From: Sequoia sempervirens
Taxonomy: Eukaryota > Streptophyta > Pinopsida > Cupressales > Cupressaceae
Length of the DNA: 64,000 bases
Direction: 5' to 3'
Assembly: GCA_007258455.2 (NCBI GenBank)
Contig: VDFB02047230.1
Location: 158,914,635 to 158,978,634, forward strand
Position numbers and translations under genes: made by a program. The notes beneath the pieces are model-generated. The model had not been told where the DNA came from and searched no databases. It worked only from the letters and a program-made list of their open reading frames with translations. Position 1 is the stretch's first letter; the number at the start of each line of letters is the position of its first letter. Below are positions 24,468 to 36,314 of the stretch, piece after piece.

Positions 24468-27400
24468 ACGTATTGAGAAAACACTTTTGACTTAAGAGTT
24501 TGATGTTTTGATGTTGGGATAAAGGATGTTTATGAAATTGTAAATATTTAGGGTAGACTCATGACCTTCAAGATGAACTAGTTCAAAGATCATAACTAAC
24601 TCAACTAAGTGCATGGAAAAGGATACATTTCACATACAAAGTAGCTAGGTTAGGGGTTGGTTTGATAGATGCTCAAGTCAAAGAGTGTTGGTGTATTCAA
24701 TTTTTTTGCAAAGTTTGGTGAAGTAAAGGATGAAATTTGATGGAGGGGTGAATAAAATGTTTGACCCAATTTTGACTTAAAGTGAACCTTTGTTTGATAA
24801 GACCAAGGTAGTGAGAAACATGCTAGACCTCTAAAGTTTTCAAATCCTAAAGACCCAATGTTTTAGATAGGTTCATTATCATGGAAAAGACCAGTTTTGA
24901 CCGAAAAAGAACATATACAAGTCTAGATTGTTCCTTTAAACATGCTTGTAAAAGTTGTATACCAACTTGGTTCTATTTTGGTGAAGCGCTAAAAGGTATT
25001 TTTTGAGAGTTTTGGAGTAAGATGCCTAAGTTTGAAATGACGAACTGTAGACATTCTCTTGGGGATTCTGATTTTGTGTGAGATCATTTAGAGAAGTTTA
25101 AGATTATGAATAAGAGGATATTTATTTCCACACGAGTGGTGGTAATATGGTCCTTCTAGCCTCAATATCGGTTTGTTCCTCTTTTTTGTCTAAGATATTT
25201 GTTGTGTTTCTTCAATGAGCTGGTGTTTCTTTTGTGTCAAAAGTGAAGCTTCTCAAATTACTAATTATATCAGTTTGTTCACCTTCAATGAGTTCAAAGT
25301 TTGGTTGAATAATATTAGGTGTAAAATCAAGTTGTTCAACGAGAGCAATCCGTCTCCAAATAGTCATGTGGGGTTTAATTTATCAGGTTATCTTGCTTAA
25401 GTGAGTTTCTTTTACCACAAACACTTGTCTTGGTTATGTTTTCAAACTAAATGTTTATGTCAAAAACACCATAAATTTGACAAGGTCCATTTTGTGAAAA
25501 TCATGAGGTTGAAGCCATAATTTCCTATGTTAACCTTGGGAAATATGGATTGAGATATAATTCAAGATATTTAGAAATCTCTAAGGATAGAAATCCTTTG
25601 GACAGGTATTAATATCAAGGCTTTTTCAAAAGGTATGGACATATTTAGACCAAAGGGTTTGAAATTTTGAGGAAGATTGTGAATGTTTGTTTGTAATGTT
25701 TTGAAACCAAGGAAAGTATTAAACTGACTCACAATCATTTACCATCCTAGGTTCAGAAGATACTACTTGTTGAATCCCCACTTGGATTTCTCCAAACACT
25801 AAGACAATATGAAGAGCTAGAGATTTGGTGACACTAGCTCTCCTCCATGATACACACTTCTCGGGACCACCAAATCTCAAATCTTGAAGATCTAAAGAGC
25901 CTAAGGATTTTTCTGCTTCAACAATTGAATAGTAAAATGTGGGGCGGCTTTGGAACGATCGTTCCCACACCAACAAGCATCAAGGTTTTTGGCTTCTAAA
26001 CAATGGATTTTAGTAAGGGCTTTCATTCAAGGTGGCCATACACGTGACAAGATTAGCTAAATATTATTTCAATCAAGAGGCTTCCTAGTCTCTTCCTAAG
26101 AAGATATTTTAACGTATCACAAGGATACTAAGGGTGACACTTGTCGGTATGACACATCTGCACCTGTTGTTTATGAATTTCGTCATAAACACATTTTTAT
26201 ATAGCAACTTGAAAGAGCTTGGATTTAGCTCGTTACCACTTGGGCCATTCCCTCCTTTCAAAGTGGGGAGGATGGCCCTCTAAAGATAAATAACAACAAG
26301 GAAGTACATTTGTAGTTCAATCTCCTAGTTTGCATGAAACAAAGAGAGAACACACACCACACCTTTTCCCTATACTAGCAAGGGTTCATTTTTAATCCAA
26401 ATTGAAAGACGTGGGTGATTATACAAAATGTCAAGGAATGTTTCTGATTCTCAAGATCACCGAGTGGCATGAGAGAAGTGCATACACATTCAATAACAAA
26501 AGTTTAAATCATAAAACATAGAAAACACTTGTTAATTTTAACCCCTAAAGCTAAGATGAATTCATTTTATGCACCAAACAAAGTGTTAAATTGTTTTGTT
26601 CAATTTTAAGCCCAAAATAAAATGATGAAATGAGGGTTCAATTTTAGTCTTGTTTGAGCATTCTTTTTAAACCCAAATGAAAATTAGTGTGTTCCTAAAG
26701 CATAAAATTAATGCTTGTTACAATTATAAGATTTTAAGACCAGGATGCTTCTTCACTTCAACTTTTATCGCCCAACCTGCAAAACCTAGTTAGCCTAAAA
26801 ACTAGAACAAAGTTAGAAGCATGTTAGTGATTAGATAAAGTAAAAAATTAAAGCACATGCTAAAAATTGATCATCATTTTTGCTTACCAGAGAAGAGCAT
26901 CATTGTTCACGATAGCGTTGCTATAAATCATTTGGGTGTCACTCTGGTGAATTTGGGCGTCGCTCTGCAAAAAACTAGTAAGGACGATATCATCATGATT
27001 TGGGTGATCCCACAATACTAGTTTACAATTTTTGGCCAAACTGGATATTGAACTAATTTTTTTAACTAAATCTTCACTTTCAGGCACCTATAGCAGCTAA
27101 ACCATGAGGAATTTGAAGATGATGAAAACTAGTGATTTGTGACATTTTGTCTTTAGATTCCAAATATAGTTTTTTCAAAAAAATTCAAATCAGATTGCAC
27201 TTCTTTTTCCATCTCCTTCGAAAACTAGTTTTTAATAGTAAACACCATTTTTAAAGAGTGACATCATTGGCTAACACAAATTTTTTTCTATGAAGAATAA
27301 AATTCTATTTTTTTCAAATTTAGATTCATAACTATGATATCTAGTGCATGGAATTGGTTTCATAGCATTTCATTAAATATTATTTTCTTAATTAAGTTTC

Positions 27401-28340
27401 AAAGTCAAACCTTTTACAATTTAGACATGATTCATTGGCCAAAGCATAAATTTTTTTGTATGTATCAAAATTCATTTTTTTTTGTTGGATCAATGACATT
27501 AATATCTAGTGCACTGATATTTTTCAATTTCTTTTTTATAATCTGCTATTTTTCCACATGTGTAGAACAAAGAGCTTGATTTTCAATGAAAAACCTATGT
27601 TTAATCAAACTAAAAAAAATACATAATAAAACCAAAACATATTAAAAGTATATTTGATGGATAGCTCGTTCCAAGAACTACGATCATCCAATTGGGTTTG
27701 TGAAGTATCCTCCATTTTCATCCTCGACCCGAGCTTCTAAGGATAATTTTTTGCAGAAATTTGGTGCAAGAGGGGAAGAAGGGGGAAAAAGGTGGGCTCT
27801 CTTGAACCCCCCTTTGAGCGAACCCCCCTTGACCTTTTGAATGAATGGGGGTTCGCTCAAAGGGGGGTTCGAGTGAACCCCCCTTTTTTCAAAATTTCTC
27901 ATTATTTTTATTCTAAAAAATGTGAAAAATGAGGGACCCATCATTTAATATGGTTCACTTGAAGGGGGGTTCGAGCAAACCCTCTTTGGGTTCGTTCAGA
28001 CCCTAAGTTCATTTGAACCCCCCAAAACCCAAAATTTTCTTCATGGGGGAATTTTTTGCAAATTTTCTTCCTCAACAAAATTGTAAACCAGTTTTGTGGG
28101 ATCACCCATTTGTGTAGTGTCACGATTTGCAAATTTTGATACCACTAAAAAGTATTAGTGTCACCATTTAGTTTAATTAGCATTAGGATATTAAATAGGC
28201 GTCATTGTTTTTTATGACGATAGCATCGATGTATGACGATGCTTAGCAAAGGCATCACTGAAATTCTTTTGGGCGTCCCTATATCCTACAAAAATTTTAA
28301 AAATTGGAATTCAAGATAGAAATTGATTAAATTTCATTGG
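24468..28340 (-). other. Long leader of the Tat-like element
   Basis: About 3.9 kb without a convincing gene. Small minus-strand ORFs (25976-25719, 27087-26884, 27944-27684, 28132-27941) show no domain. Ogre-type relatives have an extra ORF before gag; 25976-25719 is the best-placed candidate, but I could not recognise it. The hairpin at 27804-27870 and a small palindrome near 26171-26192 (8-bp arms) lie here. Confidence 0.5.
27804..27870. repeat. Perfect 24-bp inverted repeat (G/C-run hairpin)
   Basis: Arms 27804-27827 and 27847-27870 are exact reverse complements with a 19-base spacer. Each arm has runs of 5 and 6 C (or G). Further imperfect copies of the same arm follow at 27862-27883 and 27954-27990, so the whole 27800-28025 stretch can fold in several ways. 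Such a structure in an RNA leader could be functional, but that is inference. Confidence 0.85.
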
Positions 28341-28362
28341 TTTTTCCCTCCTTCTAGTGCCA
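28341..28362 (-). other. Possible primer binding site of the Tat-like element
   Basis: The minus strand reads TGGCACTAGAAGG three bases after a CA end at 28366. The position relative to the probable LTR is right and it starts TGG as primer sites do, but I cannot match it to a specific tRNA. Confidence 0.35.
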
Positions 28363-28984
28363 GAATGTGACCAATCAATTAGCATGGGCCAATTATGCTT
28401 GATGCATGAAGAATTAGAGCATAACAAAGCCACCAATGTCAATCTCAACAGGATCAATAAAATGCAAATTAAACTAAACATTTATCAAAACTAAGCATTC
28501 TAAACTATGAAAGCATTAAAATATCTACTTTATTCCATTCAAAACTTATCCCGTTGTGGGAGTGGTGTCATGTTGATGTGGAACGACGACCATTTCCCAA
28601 TACTTTGGATAAATGAGCTTGTTCCAATCAATTTTATTGAAGAAAATTGATGGAATTGTGAAAGATGTGTATGAAAACATGGTTTTAATCTAAATGAGCA
28701 TGATGCAAGCTAGTTTAATACAATTTTATGCTAAAAATGATCTATATATGCAAAATCTAAGCTAATCTAAATGGATTCTAAGCTAAAATATTCAAACCCT
28801 AATTAATAAACAAGCTAAGTGGATGCATTATGTGATCATGGAAGCCATTAATGGAGCTTAAAGATAATTAATGCATTTAAAATGAACTAAAAGATGCTGA
28901 ATGTGTGCTAAATATGAGTTTGATTGTGAGTGATTTTAACATAACTCTGATGTTAAAATATGGATCCATTTGTCTCCAAATAGT

Positions 28985-29000
28985 GACCTATTTATAGGAG
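28985..29000 (-). promoter_or_regulatory. TATA-like motif in the probable Tat LTR
   Basis: The minus strand reads CTCCTATAAATAGGTC, a strong match to a plant TATA box, placed about 800 bases into the probable LTR and pointing toward gag. Confidence 0.55.
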
Positions 29001-29537
29001 AGCAAATGAGAAATGGAGGGTTGAGATAAAAAAGGATAATCAATGGTTAAGGATGGAGGAAATTTGAGGCATGGATCATGGATTCTCATCAACAGGTGAG
29101 AATGTAAGATGAGATTTAATCAAGGGTTCACATTCCTTCAAACAAACACACTTTTGACATATACAAGAGGTCAAAAGTTATCTTGCACAAGAAGTTTTGA
29201 GTTAACTTGCATATGAAGCTTTGTAAGAATATTCCCTTTTTAGATGAGTGATGAGAGAGAATATTCTTTGGAATATTGTCATGGCAGAGGAAAATGATAA
29301 ATTAGCAAATTAAAACAAAGTTTAATTATTGAAAAAAGGGGGAGGAGTATTCCATGGAAATATTCCTTTTTGGAGGAATGTGCAAAGGAGGAATATTCCC
29401 TTGCAAGTGAGGGGGGAATTAGATTAATTAATAATTGATAATTAAACAATGTTAATTATGCAATTAGGGGAATTTTAGAATAATTAAATGATATTCATCA
29501 AATTAAGTGATTTAATGAAAAGGGGGAAGGGTGCTGA

Positions 29538-29574
29538 TATTTAATTAAATAACTTAGGGTTATTTAATTAAATA
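29538..29574. repeat. AT-rich inverted repeat
   Basis: Arms 29538-29553 and 29559-29574 are exact 16-bp reverse complements with a 5-base loop, inside an area with many TTAATTAA-like motifs. It lies in the U3 part of the probable LTR. Confidence 0.8.
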
Positions 29575-29796
29575 GGAAGATTTATGGATTTAAATTAAAT
29601 AGTTTGATTTGTTTAATTTGATGAGACAAAGTGTTAGCGTGAAAAGGGGTGAATTAAATCGATTAAATTAATTAGGTTAATAGATGCAAATGGGGCAATT
29701 AATTAAATATCTAGGTTAATTTAATCAATTAAGTGAAAAGAGTATGGGTTTTAGGAGGAAATGATGTTAGTATACCCGATTTGAGTGCATGATATC

Positions 29797-30966
29797 ATTC
29801 GGGACATTTTTCAGTGTCTAGAGTTCTTTATCATAGATCTTAAAATGGTCTTCTTCTTTGATGTATCAATAAGACTGAGATACCCCTTTCCATTCAAGAA
29901 GCCCATTCTGGCTCTAGGGGTGGAAATTATGGTGATAAATCCTTAGTACATAAATTGATACGCATGGGATATTATTGGAAAATGATGGAGCAAGATTCCT
30001 TTGTCTTTGTCAAGAAATATCCTCAATGTCAACAACATAGCAATATTATCCAAGCTCCTACATAGGAACTTTGTACTCAAGCTTCTCCTTAGCCTTTTCA
30101 AATGTGGGTCTTGGATATCATTGGAAAGATACCTCCCCCTTCTTCTAAGGGACATACCTTCATAATAACAACAATAGATCACTTCACGAAGTGGGTTGAA
30201 GCTATTCCAATTCAATCTACTAATGTTGAAGAAATGTGCAACTTTCTTCTAAACAACATAATTTCTCATTTTGAATTGCCTTCTACCCTTGTCTCTGATA
30301 ATGGAATACCATTTAATAAAAATGAGGTAAAAAAATTCTTGGAGAAATTTCATATTCTTTATTGATTTTCTACACCTTATTATCCTTAGTCCAATGGCCG
30401 AGCTGAAACATCAAATAAAATTATTGAGCAAATTGTGCAAGACAATTAATAAGCATGGTAAATATTGACATGCTCAATTGACTTATGCGTTTTGGTCCTA
30501 CAACATGAGTGTTTGTATGACTACTAGTACTACTCTGTACAACCTTGTGTATGGCATTGATGCTATTATGCCTTTAGAGTTGGAAATCCCATATTTACGA
30601 GTTTCCCTTAGAGGGTTGATTGATGATGGAACTTACTGTGTCAAATGTCTAATCTGGGAGTTGCTTGATGAGTGCTGATTAAAGGCCCTTGAGCACCTAC
30701 AGGCTCACCAATTTTTTTTATCAAAGCATTAGAATCAAAATATTCTTTCTTCCACTTTCAACATTAGTGATCTTGTTCTTTATGAGAATCGGAGAAACCT
30801 AAATCCACCATCTGAACCTGAAAGAGAAAATTTAGTCCTAATTGGTTAAGTCCATATGTAATCACCTCTGTTTATGGGTTTAGTGCCTATGAACTTTATG
30901 ACATGAATGGTGTACCATTGAAAGAACTTGACAATGCTATGTACTTGCATGGATATTTTGCATAAA
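29797..30966 (+). pseudogene. Plus-strand Tat-like integrase, 3' half of pol
   Basis: The reading begins directly at the right edge of the minus-strand LTR. The zinc-binding domain reads LVHKLIRMGYYW and then YPQCQQH (first cysteine lost). ORF 30102-30365 holds the core (MWVLDIIGKIPPPSSKGHTF, TIDHFTKWVEA, LVSDNGIPF). NGRAETSNK near 30390 carries the catalytic glutamate after an in-frame stop. ORF 30478-30678 continues, and the tail reads LSPYVITSVYGFSAYELYD before ending in LHGYFA and a stop at 30966. The rest of the element upstream is missing. 30967-31208 is its 3' noncoding tail. Confidence 0.88.
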
Positions 30967-31208
30967 ATTATTTTGTGTCACATGCATGACACTCGACTCT
31001 TTTTTGAATCAAACTATGTTGTGTCATGGCATTCCTTCATCAACACATTCTTTTCTCATTGTGTTATGATGCATACATGTATGATTAATTTATTTAAATA
31101 GGAATTAAGAGTATTTGTATTTTGAATTCTATGCATTATCAGTCAATAATCTCAATTTATCGTAGATTAATTATTTCTTTATATATATGCAATGTATTTA
31201 TTAATTAG

Positions 31209-32560
31209 TGTAGAGAAGGGGGATTCACTACTCATGAGTTCTCTTCATTCAGAGAGCCTCATGGGATGAACTACCCTAAACTACCTCAAGGAACAACGTG
31301 AGAGTTTCAAGATTAGAAAGATTAGATCATAGAGGTTCTCTGGATAAATTGACAGGCTCCTGACCAAAGGAAAATAACACGAAATAAGGATGACAATGCG
31401 GCACACTGGCATCTCAGAGGTGTGTTGATATCTTGTATGGACCAGAAAGCAAGTTTTTCATAGAAAATGACAAAGTGATTGCTAGCGATTTGATTGCTAC
31501 AAACTTACAAAATGTAAGAAAATGACATAATGTAATAGAATTGAAATAAAGTGAAGTGGAAATGATAAAGAGAATAAGAGATAGAAAGGAAATGCTCACA
31601 ACCATGAAAGTGATGAAGCCTCCAACAAATGAATGTCTTCAAAACCTAAATGCATGATATTTGGAGAAAATTTTGGGGCTGTATAGGGGTTTTCCTTAGT
31701 CAAACCCCCATTTTGGTGTTCCCATGTCCACAAACAACTAGATAGATAGAGAGAAATGAACTGAAATGGACAAAGTGTGTGGTGAAAACAAAACCCACTT
31801 TAGGAGTAGAACCCGCACCACCAAGTATGAGTGATAAAAGCAATGCCCGCTCGAGGAGGAGAACCCGCATCATAAAGTAAGGATGAAAATGATAGGGGAT
31901 ATGGAATCCTAGGATTCTCACAAGCATGAGATAAGGGAGATGGAGCTAAAAGGCTTAAGGAAGCCAAAAAGAGAGAGACAAAGATAGATGCAAGAGCTTT
32001 AAAGAGAGTTGTAGAGGTTTCTATGAGAGCTTTAGAGAATGTTATTGTAGCAAGCTATATGGAAATGTGCAAGCAAGATAGCAAGATAGGAGAATGTGTC
32101 AAGATAGATGCCAAGAAGGAGAAGAAGCTAGAAGAACTTAGAAGCCCAAATGGATTGAAAAGACTACTTTTTAGGAGGGAAAAGAAGCTTCCAGAGCCTT
32201 TTCAGGGCATTCCTAGCCATTACCACCAACAAAAATAGATGACAAGTGGCAAGCATGCACTGAAATAGTTGTTTGAATGTTGAAACATCACAAGATGCTA
32301 GCACAATGCACAAATGTCCGCACAACGCGCTAGTGTTTGGACACATCATGCTACAAAATGACACAAATGAGAAAAACACAAGGTTTGACGCAAAGCTGAC
32401 GCATAAGGGTAGCTGTTGAAAAGGAGTTTTGAGCATCCTGAGAGGGGAAAAAGGTTGATGTAGGGGCTAAAATGAACCTACACAAGTGCTAGGGGAGTGG
32501 ACATTAAAGTAGATGCAAGAATGTATGTGAAATTGCCAGGGGTGCAATTTTATGACTATA
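31209..32560 (-). repeat. LTR of a Gypsy-type element (copy X)
   Basis: On the minus strand it starts TATAGTCATAAAATTGCACC next to a purine tract (AAAGTGGGGAAAAA) and ends TCTACA at 31209. Both ends and an inner block align with the LTR at 40142-41255, which is in the opposite orientation. The inner block at 31677-31737 is the most conserved part. The purine tract on its right shows it to be a 3' LTR of a minus-strand element lying to the right. Confidence 0.78.
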
Positions 32561-33165
32561 TATTTTTCCCCACTTTAGCGGGCATATGAATCTACACTAA
32601 TATGCACGCTAAAGAAAATATAAGTTAAACATAAATAACATCATAATGCAAAAAGGATATTGTAGAGGAAGTGGATAACTCTTCAAACCAAGGAACCATG
32701 CCCCCAAGCTGAAGACTTGCAAAACAAATGAATTAGACAAGAAAAACCTACACCAGACAACAATGCTAGCGCACAAAAAACTAAAGGATTTGAGTCAACA
32801 AAGTAAAAGAGACCTCGATGTAAAATGTTGTCTCAATACTATGCGTCATCCCTAAATTAAGAAATAACACACTTAGAAGAGTTCTAAAATGAAGAAAGGA
32901 AGGGCATATACTCAGGATGAAGAAGATGCAAATCTTTGATCCATTATATACAAAAGAGAAGAAAGAGAATCTAAGAGAAAGAGATAGAGAATTTAAGAGG
33001 GAGAAGCTAGAAAGGAATGAAACTTCCAAGAGAGATGGATCCACAGGTACTCTCTCCTGAAGAGGTTTGAAAAAAAGGACTCCATAGCTCTGCAAAACTA
33101 TGAAGTTTGCACAAAGTACATTGAAGGCCTTAGACCAACGACAAACAAATCCCGTAGGATGAAAA
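32561..33165 (-). other. 3' noncoding region of element X
   Basis: It holds the polypurine tract (32561-32577) and, near 32700, AGCTTGGGGGCATGG on the minus strand, resembling the AGCATTGGGGACATTG stretch near 39990 before the opposite LTR. ORF 33095-32781 shows no domain; I do not call it a gene. Confidence 0.5.
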
Positions 33166-33465
33166 TGTCTTACAGGCCTACATACCTACAATGATCCCCT
33201 AAGATCTCTCACATGAAGGAAGCCTAGAGAAGTAAGCACCTTACAGGCCCACAAACCTACAAGGAGGCATCCCCCAAGATATCTCACATGAGGGAAACCT
33301 AGTAAAGTAAGTGCCTTATGGGCCCATAGACTTGCAAGGAGGCATCCCCCAAGATCTCTCACATGAGGGAAACCCAGTAAAGTAAGTACCTTATAGGCTC
33401 ACAGATCTACAAGGAGGCATCCCCCAAGATCTCTCACATGGAGGAAACCTAGAGAAGGGGACTCC
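33166..33465. repeat. 75-bp tandem repeat, four units
   Basis: The anchor aagatctctcacatgagg recurs at 33201, 33276, 33351 and 33426, an exact 75-bp period. Units differ by a few substitutions, and the first is the most diverged. Each unit contains a gga(g)gcatccccc core. There are no unique spacers between the units. Confidence 0.9.
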
Positions 33466-33975
33466 ATAGTGTCAAATTGGAAAGCAGCTTTATAGATGCA
33501 CCTGCAAAGTGACATGTTTATCTATAGATAGAACATGTCAGAAAACAAAGTAGCCACATAGGAAAACAAGAAGACAATCACATAGACCCTTGAAAAGTTG
33601 GAAGGATTTCAAAGCGGTCCCTTAGGAACCCTTCAGAAGGAAAGGGGTCTACTCAAGGGACACATTATTTGAAAAGTGAGGTCTAGTTGGGCTGCCCCTA
33701 AGCTAGACACCATATAATTCATTTGAGATAAAAGCTTTCAAAGGGGGTCCCTCAAGAACCCTTCAAGACAACAAGGGGTCCACTCAAGGGAAATTTCAAA
33801 TTGAAAGATAGAGAGAAGAGAGGGGGTCCTTAAAAGGACACACATCCCTAGAACAAGTTATCACTGTCCCCAACATACAAGGGAGGGGAACCATGCAAGA
33901 TACTTAGAACATACAAGATAGAGGTAAACCTCGATATCCCTTATCATTTGAAGAAGAGGCAGGTGCATCAACAAA
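33466..33975. repeat. Diverged direct repeat pair, noncoding
   Basis: Two copies of about 70 bp (33607-33677 and 33738-33807) share tttcaaag, then gtccc, aacccttca, aaggggt and ctcaaggga in order. The rest of the stretch has no gene I can support. Confidence 0.6.
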
Positions 33976-34431
33976 AAAATGAGTGATGACACTTGAATCA
34001 AGAAGTTGTTGTATTTTATCCTTCAAGGCCTTACATTCACTAGTGGAATGGCGAGGCACTCAATGGTATGCATAGAAAGAATGCTTTGTTTTATCATGTT
34101 TGTGATATCTCTTAGGAGGAGGAAGAGTAATCAAGCAATATTTTAGAAGCCTCAACAAGATATGCTCTTGCTCATTCAAAGAACGAGGAGCAAGAAACAA
34201 CCCTTTCTCTTGTGGAGAAAAGCTTGACTTCTCACAAGAAGGCACAAATATAGTAGACAACAAAGGATCTACATGGAGAGTATTATTTTGGAAACGGGGA
34301 TCATACTCCTCTATAGGATCACCACCAGCCTCCTTGATAGGACTACCATCATTAGCCTCTTTAATAGAAGTGAAATCATCTTCCTTAGAAGGAGGAAGAA
34401 CAACATTAAGAATATTACAATTTGCATTCAC
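33976..34431 (-). pseudogene. Gag C-terminal fragment, element X
   Basis: ORF 34431-34060 ends in ITLPPPKRYHKHDKTKHSF, and after one stop the frame continues HSTSECKALKDKIQQLLD (34050-33995), the conserved motif near the end of Gypsy gag. In normal elements it lies before the protease, but here it lies after it in the reading direction (protease at 35151-34546). Either the region is rearranged or two element pieces are juxtaposed. Confidence 0.72.
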
Positions 34432-34545
34432 ATTACCACACGATGCAGAAGAATGATCATCTTTGATAGTGGGTTTGGATGATGTTATTGGAAGGACTGA
34501 GTGGATCAGGTCAACTTTATGTTCCCCAATGAATGAATCTATAAA

Positions 34546-35730
34546 TTATAAGGAACCCCAATCATCACCAAGACATGCATTATTTTGAGAAGAGGTAGAA
34601 GGATTAGAATTAATATTTATTGCTTCAAAAGGATCTTCTTTAGGGACATCTATCTCAAGAGTACCCTTTGTAGTATGTACTATTAGAGTAAACATCAATA
34701 CATTAGATGAATCTGAAAGGATAAGAGTAGGCACAACCAAAACTTGACTAGTAGTTTCCATCTCACATAAGTGCATAACATCAGGGTTAGACTTGATTGT
34801 GACTATCCAATTATTACAAATGAACTTAATAGATTTATTCAAGGTAGACAGGACTCCACCCATAGCATGAATCCATAGTCTACCAAGAAGAAGGTTATAT
34901 GGTAAATTTTTTGACATAACATATACAAGGGTGGGTATGGTAATGGGTCCCAACCTCAAAGGAAAGACTATTGTGCCTAAAGGTTGATGACTGATATTAT
35001 TATACCCATGAATAACAACAAAAGAAGCATTAAGAGAAGATGAATCAATATTAATCTTAGGTAATAGATCAATGCTACATACATTGAGTGCTGAACTGAC
35101 ATCAATGAGAGCACGTCTAATGTCAATATTATTAATGTTAACTATGATCATTAGAGGGTCTACTTGCTTGTATACTGCCGAAGGTGGGAGTTCCTATGGA
35201 TAGAATGCAATATTTGGAAAATCCACACAAATATAAGCTATAAATGCATCAACATCTGCTGGCCTAACAGAAGAAGGCAAGAGGATCTTTTCCTAAGCTT
35301 CCTAAAGCATACCTTGGTAAAATGGATTAGACTGAAGCAAGTCCCATAGTGAAATCTTAGCCGGAGTAACTTGAAGTTGCTTGACAATATCGTAATCACT
35401 AAGTGCTTTAGTCGTAGGTTTAGGAGCTTAAAGAAGGCTTGGTGTTTTATTCATTCTACTCTCATAAGTATGGGCTACTTCTTTATAAGAGGGAGCCATG
35501 GAAAGATCAAGAGAATCACTATCGATTGGAACACCTTCAATAGAACAAGCTCTTTTAGGAGAAGGACTAGTTGGAGTTAGGTAAATGACCGGTATCTTAT
35601 GCCTTTGAGGGGTAGTAGAGACATATATTACATTTGCAGAATCATCACAACTAGTGGAGTAATTATTTGAAGATATATTCTCAACATTGATTATCTCATT
35701 TTGCACCTCCACTACCTCCAATACTTGCAC
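34546..35730 (-). pseudogene. Gypsy protease with gag linker, element X
   Basis: ORF 35151-34546 reads RRALIDVSSALNVCSIDLL, the active-site region with the usual D-S/T-G changed to D-V-S, then PLGTIVFPLRLGP and KNLPYNLLLGRLWIHAMGG, the C-terminal protease motif. Upstream (35430-35155) the broken frame reads QVTPAKISLWDLLQS and PADVDAFIAYICVDF, the linker found before plant Gypsy proteases. ORF 35730-35428 is further linker. No reverse transcriptase or integrase follows. Confidence 0.83.
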
Positions 35731-36052
35731 CTAGAAGATTCCAATACTAATGGAAAACAAATTGAAATTCTTGGGAGTTACAAATGAATAAAAATCAATT
35801 TATATTGGGCATGGGACTTTGGCTTCCAAGCATAATTTTTAATTTGGAACATTTTCAATATCATTACAATTTAAAATTCAAAGCAAGTTATTGATTTATG
35901 GAAAAGGGTCCCATACGAAAGAGCTGAAAATGAGAGAGGGAAAAAGTAACATGCCTACAAAACCCACAACATGCCAAAAATCAAGAAAATAAAAAAAAAA
36001 AATTTTTGGGTGTGCAATATTGCTTGGTACCCTTGGATGCTCCTGCATCAAA
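35687..36052. repeat. Direct repeat, left copy
   Basis: About 366 bp matching 37627-37992 in the same orientation with scattered substitutions. It includes cacctccactacctcc at the left and tggtaccc.tggatgctcc at the right. It overlaps the start of the gag linker ORF of element X. No primer site or polypurine tract lies at its edges, so I do not call it an LTR. Confidence 0.85.
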
Positions 36053-36314
36053 CATCTGGGGTAAGTGAAATATTCCATAAGTTGAAAACTCATAAACATT
36101 TGAAGACCATATGTTTGCTTTGGATCCACTATTCTTCCTTATTCTTCTGAAATTTACTCTTTCTCTTTTTCCAACATCTTGTTGTCTAACTAGCTTTGCT
36201 CTCCTCCAAAAAATTTTCCTACCATTCTTCTCTTCTTCCATGGGTCTTGACCCACCAAAGCACAACCACCTCCACCAAATTCCCTCATCATACAGATCAA
36301 CACTTGCAACATAC

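Larger units (their letters stand above)
16271..29796 (-). mobile_element. Large Tat-like Ty3/Gypsy element, left end truncated
   Basis: In minus-strand order: probable LTR (28366-29796), possible primer site, leader of about 3.9 kb, gag (24467-21300), protease, reverse transcriptase, RNase H, a second RNase H of the type found in Tat/Ogre elements, and integrase ending at 16271. The dual RNase H and the long leader are the hallmarks of the Tat lineage. The whole coding region is broken by stops, many of them at glutamine or arginine codons. Its right edge abuts coding sequence of an opposite-strand relative, so it probably inserted there. Confidence 0.82.
28366..29796 (-). repeat. Probable 5' LTR of the Tat-like element
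   Basis: About 1431 bp, with minus-strand termini TGATATCATG and GGTCACA (TG...CA). A TATA-like promoter motif sits about 800 bases in, and a possible primer site follows the inner end. The outer end abuts integrase coding sequence of another element, as expected for an insertion. No second LTR copy is in the window to confirm the borders. Confidence 0.5.

Noticed and set aside
26171..26192. Short palindrome (gtttatga / tcataaac) as a terminator or binding site
   Set aside because: 8-bp arms are expected by chance in AT-rich DNA of this length, and no transcription unit ends there.
32781..33095. 104-codon minus-strand ORF
   Set aside because: Low-complexity Ser/Leu/Phe content, no motif, and it lies in the 3' noncoding region of an LTR element.
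33166..33465. CRISPR-like array
   Set aside because: The 75-bp units are directly adjacent with no unique spacers, and the window is plant nuclear DNA.
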